From Bacteroidota bacterium (GTDB lineage Bacteria > Bacteroidota > Bacteroidia > Flavobacteriales_D > Crocinitomicaceae), in contig JAHKAT010000226.1 of NCBI GenBank assembly GCA_018825925.1, positions 1 through 13,860 of the forward strand: a stretch of DNA of 13,860 nt, read 5' to 3'. Shown here in pieces: positions 8,001-13,860 of the stretch (its first letter is position 1; every line of letters begins with the position of its first letter). The position numbers and the translations under genes were made by a program. The notes under the pieces are model-generated. The model was not told the origin of the DNA, did no database searches, and worked only from the letters and a program-made list of their open reading frames with translations.

Positions 8001-9645
8001 CAAACAAGTTGTTTCCAGCCACCAAATATACATTTGCATAAAAATCACCTGTTGAGGCATTGTATTGAAAGCCAGACAACTGACTGCCGTTTTGCTTGAA
8101 TTGGACAAAATTACTGCTGTTTACATTTTGTATTCTAGCTCTTACTTGGAAAGAAGTAGCTGTAACATTCAAAGGTGAATTTGCTGGATCTGTAAACTGC
8201 ACCGTTGGCAAAGCTTGGTTTACAGGACGTTGATACACTAAAATGGTCGATTCTTCGTCCATACCAAAAGTGTTGGTCGCTTTTATTTTAACCTCATTGG
8301 AGCCTACCACCAACGGAATATTCGCCGTCAATCTTTTTGAGTTTACGTCGTACTGAAAATCCGTTCGTGCAGCACCATTCACAGTCATTGAAACATTTTG
8401 CTTTCCAACTACATTAATCACAGTTGCTTGAACGAAATAGGTATTCGTGTTCACCGTTAAAGGACTGGACGAAGGCTGTTGATACGTTACCACTGGAGGC
8501 GTTCTAGTTGAAGAGCCATTGGTATTGTTTACGCTTGCTTTTTTATAATCGACAATTAAAGTATCTGAGTCTTGACCATATTGATTAAAGCCAATGAGAA
8601 TAAACACATTTTGTCCAGGAACCAAATCAACTTGAGCTGTAAAACGATCCGTTTTTTCGTTAAATCCAAAAACCGTATTTGCCTGATTGTTCTGAATAAA
8701 CGTAAGGTTTTCTTTGCTAAAAACGTGTTTCACTTCCGCTTGAATTAAGAGAACAGAATCGCGTATTTCTTTAAATGAGGTAAGCGGACTTGTAAAGTTT
8801 ACTTCTGGAGCCTGATTGTCGTTTTCTTCTGCTCTATATTTATCGCGACCAAATCTAAACTGCACGTAGAAGTTGGTATAGTGGTATAAATCTTGAGCAT
8901 ATTTGCCAGATTTCACAACCCCATCAAAATCATCAATACCCGTAAAAGTAGTTTTGTGTTCTAAACCAATGGTTGTACTTCTACCCAATTGATATCCAAT
9001 TCCAAAACCTAAACTCGGCATGGCATTTAAAGTATATTTGTTTTGATTGGATCCGTCTAAAGCCGTTTCATACACGCCATCTGTGGTGTTTTTCACCGTC
9101 GATTTCGTTATATAATTTGGGCTATACTGGTATAAATTTTGAGCCCCTGAAACGGTATCTGTATAAATTAAATCGCCATACGTTTGAAACCAAGTTAGAC
9201 CAATTCCACCAAAAATGTACGGGTCCCAACGCGTTCTTTCGCGAAGTCGATTGGCGTGTAGCGCCATTTCCAATGAAAATCGATATGTTTCCGCTTGAAA
9301 GTTGTTGACCGAAAAACCCAGAGAATCTTTGTAATTCGTAGGGTCTTGGCTCAAGGCATCGTTCGGATTTGTAAAATCGGTGGCCGAATAATCTTGTCCG
9401 TACCAGAAGCCTCTTAGGAAACGAGCTCGTAAATCTATAGAGGCAAATCGGCCATAATCATAATTAAACGATCGGCCAAGATAGAATCCAAACCCACTAT
9501 TAGTTTGATTTCTAACATCCGTCGTTTGCCAGGTCCCTCCCGTATTTAATCCTAAAAACCATTTTGCGGAATAGTTGGTTTGGACTTGCGAAAAAGCAGT
9601 GAGTCCAAAAAAGATGGTCAATAATAAAGCGTATCGTTTTTTCAT
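5008..9645 (-). CDS. outer-membrane beta-barrel-like protein with 13 tandem Ig-like repeats
   Basis: The product has 1545 residues. Residues 1-19 are a signal peptide (LLLTIFFGLTAFS, cleavage before Gln20). Residues about 25-268 show alternating aromatic and glycine-rich strands, probably eight (for example YIFGGIGLTWF and FYVQFRFGR), with two long polar loops, as in OMP_b-brl-type outer-membrane barrels. From residue 280 to about 1527 there are 13 repeats of 92-103 residues starting near 280, 383, 480, 574, 670, 764, 859, 954, 1054, 1149, 1241, 1336 and 1432. The repeat pattern is PPVVxxxxPS, then a strand, VNG, an F-x-Y/F turn, LVxGxNxIxVxxTNxxG and a closing strand. This resembles bacterial Ig-like or glucodextranase-B-type beta-sandwiches. 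All six cysteines lie in the three repeats that begin near 1054, 1149 and 1241. No T9SS C-terminal sorting domain is visible; the protein ends in a proline/lysine-rich tail and RGGR. Adhesion or envelope scaffolding is plausible but inferred. The boundaries and architecture are clear; the function is not. Confidence 0.88.
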   Translation of the reverse strand: MKKRYALLLTIFFGLTAFSQVQTNYSAKWFLGLNTGGTWQTTDVRNQTNSGFGFYLGRSFNYDYGRFASIDLRARFLRGFWYGQDYSATDFTNPNDALSQDPTNYKDSLGFSVNNFQAETYRFSLEMALHANRLRERTRWDPYIFGGIGLTWFQTYGDLIYTDTVSGAQNLYQYSPNYITKSTVKNTTDGVYETALDGSNQNKYTLNAMPSLGFGIGYQLGRSTTIGLEHKTTFTGIDDFDGVVKSGKYAQDLYHYTNFYVQFRFGRDKYRAEENDNQAPEVNFTSPLTSFKEIRDSVLLIQAEVKHVFSKENLTFIQNNQANTVFGFNEKTDRFTAQVDLVPGQNVFILIGFNQYGQDSDTLIVDYKKASVNNTNGSSTRTPPVVTYQQPSSSPLTVNTNTYFVQATVINVVGKQNVSMTVNGAARTDFQYDVNSKRLTANIPLVVGSNEVKIKATNTFGMDEESTILVYQRPVNQALPTVQFTDPANSPLNVTATSFQVRARIQNVNSSNFVQFKQNGSQLSGFQYNASTGDFYANVYLVAGNNLFELYGTNESGTASDQTVINYNRAAPKPPVVSIIQPSQTTSSSTSPTVQLIGRVLNVTLKSQVTLTVNGQNNTNFSFNANDGGVSSAIQLVEGSNLIRLSGSNSDGMDSKEITVIYRPAQTEKPPVVQFVSPSSTPVNVTQNNYSIQASVANVNSANGVQVKVNGTAFGGFSFSNGLVNFNLNLVQGANVIEVLGTNSVGSDSKTTTIYYQKPQTVNPPVVTYIQPSVNPSSYQQANTTVIAKVENVLSKSDVLVKINGQTATNFVYSTSSKQVSFEVVMVEGSNSIEVKGTNSAGSDSKTTLLVYRPKVAKPPVVQIYEPIKSPYQTQVETYTVKADIGNVDNASQIKMTVNGVATAFNYNAAMGKLDAGLKLVEGDNRVVVSATNTDGSAEDQTILVYSKPVVVKPPTVVFTNPSEPGKKVNNVDFKVEAKVFNIESAQQIQFKMNGSIIADNLWSFDASTKVFSYDSKLQLGNNVFEISATNTGGKGTAQTTLVYERPIDPCKNPIIRFTNPLKSGTTTIDASILVKFEIDNQDASTQVVVNVNGTKQTNFVKVGLGYEMLVNLTKGNNAIQVSANNQCGSATASVFLTYQPIDIPCLNPMITLLQPNEEFEKVEEDHYSFVMGVSHVKVATGISLKVNNQNVAIEWDAAAQIVRSKITLKEGVNTIELTASNDCGATSKKLNIERFVCKTPTIALISTNIPNGNQTSERQLILDLALNHITSSAQITVRLNNQLIPFDFDLSNQSLSIDRILNLGSAKVKVTAKNDCGSALYEHSISIVKTEGASPTLVFVNPATSNLTVEDRNFQAILTTSNLINSSQVLFKMNGVVQPVQFDFATQKITVNLQLSMGNNVFEVVVANNAGSVTANSSIELTAQKAVLQAPEIVLNGTYSKIENVALGLKKVSGKVAHLSDPSGFTVKVNGRALQRVNTKIVNGELIFDFTLNVVSTTPTMVVELVGKNEVGRDQQYLTFKVETRGIDAPIKTPAPVIKPRGGR
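5065..8808 (-). repeat. 13 tandem Ig-like protein repeats (about 95 residues each)
   Basis: The coding sequence for residues 280-1527 is a tandem array with a period of about 285-300 bases. Repeats two to seven share the most protein sequence (PPVV opening, TN-x-x-G-x-D-S-K near the end), while the first and the last four are more divergent. At DNA level even neighbouring repeats differ at many positions, so the array is old rather than a recent expansion. Confidence 0.85.
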
Positions 9646-9673
9646 ATCTCTTCGAATATTGATTTACTTGGAG

Positions 9674-9704
9674 CAAATCGTAGTTGTCGAGTTCAAATCG
9701 ACAA
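9674..9704 (-). promoter_or_regulatory. candidate promoter with overlapping dyad, barrel/Ig-repeat gene
   Basis: On the minus strand TTG (9702-9704), a 19-base spacer and TACGATTTG (9674-9682) resemble the Bacteroidota TTG-N19-TAnnTTTG promoter with one extra base in the -7 element. The perfect inverted repeat TTGTCGA-N7-TCGACAA (9684-9704) covers the -33 element and most of the spacer, where a repressor could bind. The -7 element lies 28 bases before the ATG at 9645. Confidence 0.3.
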
Positions 9705-9761
9705 TTGTGCCAAATGGGTTTTCCGAGCTGTTTTTTCCTGAATTGAGAAGGAAAACCATGG

Positions 9762-9769
9762 CAAAATTA
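9762..9769 (-). promoter_or_regulatory. second candidate -7 element, barrel/Ig-repeat gene
   Basis: TAATTTTG on the minus strand is an exact TAnnTTTG match, 116 bases before the ATG at 9645. If this is the real promoter, the dyad at 9684-9704 would fall in the 5' leader as a small hairpin. A 31-codon frame starts three bases beyond the element (9759 to 9664). No -33 TTG is seen at the right distance. Confidence 0.35.
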
Positions 9770-9835
9770 CTATTATTTGTTTTTTAATTTATTGTTTTTC
9801 AAGACTCTAGTTGAAAAAGTTATTTTCTTGTTAAA

Positions 9836-12637
9836 CTAGTGAGCATCCAGCCAGTTCAGGCCTGTTTCTACTTCCACTTCCATAGGAACGACCAATTCAA
9901 CAGCTTTTTCCATTTCAATTTTAACCAATTTTTTCATCAAATCAATCTCGGAAACATGCACATCAAAAACCAATTCATCATGTACTTGGAGAATTAGTTT
10001 GGATTTTACGTTTTGTTCTTTCATCGCCTTTTTTACTCGGATCATGGCCAATTTAATCACATCGGCAGCCGAACCTTGAATTGGGGCATTGATGGCATTT
10101 CGTTCTGCAAAACCGCGCACTACTGCGTTTCCTGAATTAATATCCGACAAATATCGGCGGCGTTTCATTATCGTTTCTACATATCCATTTTCACGGGCTT
10201 CGAGTACCACATCGTCCATGTATTTTTTTATGGAGCCGTATTGCTCAAAATAACCGTCTATAATTCCTTTGGCTTCGGTGCGACTAATTCCTAGGTTTTG
10301 TGCCAAACCAAAAGCTCCTTGTCCGTAAATAATTCCAAAATTCACCGCCTTTGCTGAGCTACGTTGTTCTCTCGACACCTCATCAATAGGAATGTGAAAG
10401 ACTTTTGCTGCGGTAGCCGCGTGGATATCCAGTCCTTGGTTAAAGGCTGAAATCATATTTTGATCTTCACTTAACGCGGCTATAATACGCAGTTCTATTT
10501 GGGAATAATCCGCCGCCAATAAAACGTGATCCTTATCGCGAGAAACAAAGGCTTTTCTAATTTCTTTTCCGCGAGCCGAGCGAATTGGGATGTTTTGCAA
10601 ATTGGGTCCGTTTGAACTTAAACGCCCTGTGGCAGTTACCGTTTGCATAAAATTCGTATGAATTCGCCCATCCAAAGGGTCGCACATGGTTGGCAAAGGG
10701 TCGACGTACGTGCTTTTCAATTTTCGCATTTGTCGGTAATCCAGAATATGCGGAATAATAGGGTGGTCTTTTTCGTGTTTCACTAAAACATCTTCGCCCG
10801 TAGCATATTGCCCCGTTTTGGTTTTTTTTGCTTTGCTTGAAATTTTCATGTGGTCAAAAAGTACCTCCCCCAATTGTTTTGGCGAGTCGATATTAAAATC
10901 CATTCCTGCCAGCTCTTTGATTTGCTTTTCGAGCGTTTCCAATTTATCGGCAATTTCTGCAGAATATTTTTTCAATCCTTCGACATCGATTGCAATTCCT
11001 TCAAATTCCATAGAACGAAGCACCTCAATCAAAGGCATTTCCATGTTGTAGAACAAATCCTTTAAGTGCGGTTTTTGAATTTCTGGTTCAAAAATTTGTT
11101 TTAGTTGAAAAGTAATATCAGCATCTTCGCAGGCATAGTCACAAATTTCACTCGGTGCTAAATCGCCCATATTTCCTTGGTTCTTTCCTTTTTTACCGAT
11201 GAGTGTTTCAATGCTAACTGGTTGATAGCGCAAGTAATATTCGGCGAGAAAATCCATACTTTGTTTAGATTCTGGTTGTATTAAATAATGAGCAACCATC
11301 GTGTCGAATGTTGGTTCGGCCACCGCCATTTCGTAGCGATTCAACACCTGTAAATCGTATTTTATATTGTGGGCTATTTTTTCAATTTGATTGTTCTCGA
11401 AAAAAGGCTTGAACAAATGCACTATTTTTTTTGCTTCGGCGAAATCTTTAGGAACCGCAACATAATAAGCTTCTCTGGCTTTGTACGAAAAAGAAATTCC
11501 CACTAAATCGGCGTGCAGGGCATTTATATCTGTGGTTTCTGTATCAAAACACACTTGCGTTTGTTCCAACAACTGGCTTAACAATTTTTCTCTTTCTTCA
11601 GGCGTATTCACCAGATGGTAATTGGGTTTTTCAGTAGCTATGGTCTTCATTTCTGCCGTTTCCATCGCTTCTTGTTCTACCACCAAACTTTGTTGACCGA
11701 ATAAATCCAATTGACCGGCCTCTCCTTTGGTTGCGGTAACAATGATTTCTTCCCCTGTTATTTTTTTGGCCAGATTTCGAAATTCCAATTCTGTAAAAAT
11801 CTTCAAAACCGCCTCTTGATCGGGTTTGTCGAGCTGTAAACCTACTGGATCAAATTCCACGGGAACATCGAGAATTATGGTTGCCAACATTTTAGAAAGC
11901 AAACCTTGTTCTTGGAAATTTTCCACGTTTTCTTTCATTTTCCCTTTCAGGTTGGCTGTGTTTTTGAAAAGCTCTTCCATAGAGCCATATTGTTTGATGA
12001 ATTTTTTCGCGGTCTTTTCCCCTACTCCTGGTATTCCAGGGATATTGTCGACAGCATCACCCCACATGCCCAACACATCGATTACTTGCAGAGGGTGTTC
12101 GACTTCAAATTTTTCGCAGACTTCCTTTATACCCATCACCGAGGCTGGATCTTTACCTCTACCTGGTTTGTAAATGAAGATGTTATCCGATACCAATTGA
12201 CCGAAATCTTTATCTGGGGTCATCATATAAGTTTGAAAACCTTCTTTTTCAGCCATTTTAGCCAATGTTCCTATAATGTCATCCGCTTCAAAACCTTCTT
12301 TTAATAAAATAGGAATTTTAAAAGCTTGAATAATTTCTTTGATTGGCTCCAACATCGAACGAATATCTTCGGGCATCTCATGGCGGTTTGCCTTGTAAGC
12401 AGCAAAATCAGCTGTTCTATTGGTGGCGCCACCTGGGGCATCAAAAACGACAGCAATGTGGGTTGGCTTTTCCTTTTGAATCACATCCAACATTGCATTC
12501 GCAAAACCAAAAGCAGCGGATGTGTTTTGACCTTTAGAGTTGATTCTGGGTGTTTTAGCAAAAGCAAAATACGCTCGATAAATTAATGCAAAGGCATCTA
12601 AAAGAAACAGTTTTTTATCAATTTGAGGAGTTAACAT
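9836..12637 (-). CDS. polA: DNA polymerase I
   Basis: This is a complete 933-residue three-domain enzyme for Okazaki-fragment maturation and gap-filling repair. The 5'-3' exonuclease is N-terminal: FLLDAFALIYRAYFAF with Asp14, EADDIIG at 117-123, TPDKDFG at 140-146 and the helix-hairpin-helix IPGIPGVGEKTA at 199-210. The 3'-5' proofreading domain keeps its acidic residues: Asp365 and Glu367 in FDTETTD, Asp428 in HNIKYD, and Tyr501 and Asp505 in YACEDAD, so proofreading should be active. The polymerase has motif A with Asp710 (ADYSQIELR), the O-helix Arg759-Lys763-Phe767-Tyr771 and motif C His886-Asp887-Glu888. Phe at 767 corresponds to E. coli Phe762, which discriminates against dideoxynucleotides. 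The ATG at 12637 leads straight into the conserved N-terminus. It is transcribed toward the barrel/Ig-repeat gene, 190 bases away, with no functional link apparent. Confidence 0.98.
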   Translation of the reverse strand: MLTPQIDKKLFLLDAFALIYRAYFAFAKTPRINSKGQNTSAAFGFANAMLDVIQKEKPTHIAVVFDAPGGATNRTADFAAYKANRHEMPEDIRSMLEPIKEIIQAFKIPILLKEGFEADDIIGTLAKMAEKEGFQTYMMTPDKDFGQLVSDNIFIYKPGRGKDPASVMGIKEVCEKFEVEHPLQVIDVLGMWGDAVDNIPGIPGVGEKTAKKFIKQYGSMEELFKNTANLKGKMKENVENFQEQGLLSKMLATIILDVPVEFDPVGLQLDKPDQEAVLKIFTELEFRNLAKKITGEEIIVTATKGEAGQLDLFGQQSLVVEQEAMETAEMKTIATEKPNYHLVNTPEEREKLLSQLLEQTQVCFDTETTDINALHADLVGISFSYKAREAYYVAVPKDFAEAKKIVHLFKPFFENNQIEKIAHNIKYDLQVLNRYEMAVAEPTFDTMVAHYLIQPESKQSMDFLAEYYLRYQPVSIETLIGKKGKNQGNMGDLAPSEICDYACEDADITFQLKQIFEPEIQKPHLKDLFYNMEMPLIEVLRSMEFEGIAIDVEGLKKYSAEIADKLETLEKQIKELAGMDFNIDSPKQLGEVLFDHMKISSKAKKTKTGQYATGEDVLVKHEKDHPIIPHILDYRQMRKLKSTYVDPLPTMCDPLDGRIHTNFMQTVTATGRLSSNGPNLQNIPIRSARGKEIRKAFVSRDKDHVLLAADYSQIELRIIAALSEDQNMISAFNQGLDIHAATAAKVFHIPIDEVSREQRSSAKAVNFGIIYGQGAFGLAQNLGISRTEAKGIIDGYFEQYGSIKKYMDDVVLEARENGYVETIMKRRRYLSDINSGNAVVRGFAERNAINAPIQGSAADVIKLAMIRVKKAMKEQNVKSKLILQVHDELVFDVHVSEIDLMKKLVKIEMEKAVELVVPMEVEVETGLNWLDAH

Positions 12638-12673
12638 TGGTCAAACAATTTTGAAGAATTCAATTTTTACGGC

Positions 12674-12681
12674 GAAAGATA
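12674..12681 (-). promoter_or_regulatory. possible -7 element for polA
   Basis: The minus-strand sequence TATCTTTC, followed by GCC, lies 36 bases before the polA ATG and matches TAnnTTTG at all but the last position. No clear -33 TTG accompanies it. Confidence 0.35.
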
Positions 12682-12845
12682 CAATAAGATGTTGAAAATG
12701 TTAAAGTCCATGCAACTCCTTCCTATCAATTCGCGTCAAACAAAAGTTCGACAACCCATTTGTCACAATATGTTTTGGTTTTTACAACGCTAGGACTGCA
12801 TAATTAAATTTGGCTTAAAATTCAAAAGCACAAACTATTATGACA

Positions 12846-12853
12846 TATATTTG
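12846..12853 (+). promoter_or_regulatory. likely -7 element for the Ig_7-repeat gene
   Basis: TATATTTG is an exact match to TAnnTTTG. It predicts a transcript start near 12858 and a leader of about 95 bases before the ATG at 12952. The -33 position has only TTC (12821-12823), so the match is partial. Confidence 0.45.
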
Positions 12854-12901
12854 TAGAACAACGAAGTAGTTCTTTTTGGACTGTTTAAAACCACCTAATA
12901 T

Positions 12902-12916
12902 CCTGCTAAAAGCAGG
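12902..12916 (+). promoter_or_regulatory. hairpin in the 5' leader of the Ig_7-repeat gene
   Basis: CCTGCT (12902-12907) and AGCAGG (12911-12916) form a perfect 6-base stem with an AAA loop, followed after five bases by TTTTT (12922-12926). It lies between the predicted transcript start and the ATG. It could stabilise the mRNA or act as a weak attenuator; which one cannot be told from sequence. Confidence 0.4.
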
Positions 12917-12951
12917 TAACCTTTTTACAGCTCTCATCTAACAATTAAGTT

Positions 12952-13860
12952 ATGAACAGATTGCGTTTACTAATCACTGTGTTCTTTTTCGGAACACTAT
13001 TTCAGGCCTTCGGAAGCACTAATGCTGCTCCTCCGACTGTTACAGGAAATCTTGTTGTTTGCGAAGGTCAAACGACCGTACTTACAGCCTCTGTAATTCC
13101 GGCAAATCCTGCCGTAACGTACCTTTGGTATGACGCTCCATTGGGTGGAAATTTGTTGTTTTCTGGAAATCCATATACCACTCCGCCCATTACGGGGTCA
13201 CAAATCATCTATGTAGCCAGTGTAGAAGGTGGTACGCCAAGTATTATACGCACTCCTGTTTCTATTGTGATGATCAATAATGTTGATGTCGCTTCTGCCT
13301 CTTCTAATCCTGCTACTGTTTGTCCAAATGAACCTGTAGTTTTAACTGGAAGTTCTGTTTTAGGCGCAACGAATTTTAATTGGTATGATGCCCCAATTGC
13401 AGGAAATTTGCTACATACTGGGCCAACATTTACCACCTCTGCCCCCATAACAACCACTCTTTTTGTGGCGAGTGTGAACAATTCTGGATGTGTGAGTCCG
13501 CGTGGTTTAGCGCCTATCGTTGTTGTTCCGAATATTGATGTTCCCCTTGGAACCGCCAATCCGCCTGTGGCCTGCCCAGGAGACAATATTGCATTAACGG
13601 CGACCTCCGTTACGGGTTCAACTATTTTCAACTGGTACGATGACGCAACGGCTGGAAATTTATTATTCACTGGTGCTATTTACAACACATCGGTGAACCA
13701 AACGACATTCTTTTATTTGGCCACCGAAAACGCAAATGGATGCGCGAGTTTGAGAACTCCTGTTTTGGTGACTATTTTGCCTAATCTTGATGTACCGATC
13801 GGAGTTTCTAATCCTCCTGTGGTATGCCCTGGGCAAACTGCAGTATTGACAGGTACCTCA
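12952..13860 (+). CDS. secreted Ig_7 (CHU_C-associated) repeat surface protein, 3' end missing
   Basis: An ATG at 12952 opens a frame of 303 codons that runs off the window without a stop. Residues 1 to about 25 are a signal peptide (LRLLITVFFFGTLFQAFG, then STNA). Tandem Ig-like repeats follow, each opening with C-P/E-G-Q-x-x-x-LT-x-x-S, then WYD-x-x-x-x-GNLL-x-TG, a threonine-rich turn, a YVAS-like strand, GC-x-S-x-R-x-P, and a linker such as NIDVPLGTANPP. This is the Ig_7 (CHU_C-associated) pattern. The opening cysteines are residues 37, 124, 208 and 292, so the period is 87, 84 and 84. In repeats two and three a second cysteine (SGC, NGC) can pair with the first; repeat one lacks it. Such proteins in Bacteroidota are usually T9SS-exported adhesin-like surface proteins, but the sorting domain would lie outside the window. 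The family is clear; the role is inferred. Confidence 0.88.
   Translation, partial: MNRLRLLITVFFFGTLFQAFGSTNAAPPTVTGNLVVCEGQTTVLTASVIPANPAVTYLWYDAPLGGNLLFSGNPYTTPPITGSQIIYVASVEGGTPSIIRTPVSIVMINNVDVASASSNPATVCPNEPVVLTGSSVLGATNFNWYDAPIAGNLLHTGPTFTTSAPITTTLFVASVNNSGCVSPRGLAPIVVVPNIDVPLGTANPPVACPGDNIALTATSVTGSTIFNWYDDATAGNLLFTGAIYNTSVNQTTFFYLATENANGCASLRTPVLVTILPNLDVPIGVSNPPVVCPGQTAVLTGTS
13060..13860 (+). repeat. tandem Ig_7 repeats of about 84 residues
   Basis: Three full repeats and the start of a fourth lie within the partial gene. Opening cysteine codons are at 13060, 13321, 13573 and 13825, giving spacings of 261, 252 and 252 bases. The linker N-x-DVP-x-G-x-x-NPP recurs before repeats three and four almost unchanged. 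Confidence 0.85.

Larger units (their letters stand above)
12638..12951. other. non-coding region between polA and the Ig_7-repeat gene
   Basis: These 314 bases separate two divergent genes. I see a possible polA -7 element near the polA end, an exact TAnnTTTG element at 12846-12853 and a leader hairpin at 12902-12916 for the rightward gene. No tRNA, small RNA or convincing small gene is recognisable in the middle, which is plain AT-rich sequence. Confidence 0.6.

Noticed and set aside
5065..8808. Regular periodicity considered as a CRISPR array or DNA satellite.
   Set aside because: The period follows codon-level protein repeats within one open frame; there are no identical short repeats with unique spacers.
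9717..9757. 8-base inverted repeat GGTTTTCC / GGAAAACC between polA and the barrel/Ig gene, considered as the polA terminator.
   Set aside because: The loop is 25 bases and no U tract follows on the minus strand, so it does not look like an intrinsic terminator.
11826..12304. Two overlapping plus-strand frames of 115 and 132 codons opposite polA.
   Set aside because: They are antisense to the highly conserved 5'-3' exonuclease domain and have no family features.
13209..13670. A 153-codon minus-strand frame opposite the Ig_7 repeats.
   Set aside because: It is the antisense shadow of a tandem repeat; its apparent internal repetition mirrors the real repeats.

Overview
The window most likely comes from a Bacteroidota bacterium, probably a Flavobacteriia/Crocinitomicaceae-like marine or freshwater organism. 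The base composition is AT-rich. No gene start has a clear Shine-Dalgarno sequence, and most starts have a TAnnTTTG-like element shortly upstream, which is the -7 element of Bacteroidota sigma-A promoters. Two large predicted exported proteins are built from tandem Ig-like repeats, one of them from the CHU_C-associated Ig_7 type that is typical of this phylum. The placement within the phylum is inferred.

Layout. Bases 1-3050 hold three minus-strand genes: a ChaN/Tiki-type haem-binding-uptake protein whose 3' end lies outside the window, a membrane-anchored SRPBCC-domain protein, and a SulP-family anion transporter with a C-terminal STAS domain. A short divergent intergenic region leads to two plus-strand genes, an MFS transporter and, 20 bases downstream, the thiol peroxidase tpx. 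A strong hairpin terminator at 4971-5004 separates tpx from a 1545-residue minus-strand gene that converges on it. That protein has a signal peptide, an N-terminal outer-membrane beta-barrel-like domain and 13 tandem Ig-like repeats. Upstream of it on the same strand is a complete DNA polymerase I gene (polA). Beyond a 314-base non-coding region, a plus-strand gene starts at 12952 and runs off the end. It encodes a signal peptide and Ig_7-type repeats of about 84 residues, and is probably a secreted T9SS-type surface protein.

How they relate. polA and tpx are housekeeping or stress genes, and the transporters and SRPBCC protein are ordinary accessory genes. No multi-gene machine is evident. 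The most interesting object is the 5008-9645 gene. Its barrel-then-Ig-repeats order resembles inverse autotransporters, but the barrel looks more like a small eight-stranded one. All six of its cysteines fall as three evenly spaced pairs in three consecutive repeats, which suggests a disulfide-clamped sub-block in an otherwise cysteine-free array. Its upstream region carries a perfect 7-base dyad and two competing promoter candidates.
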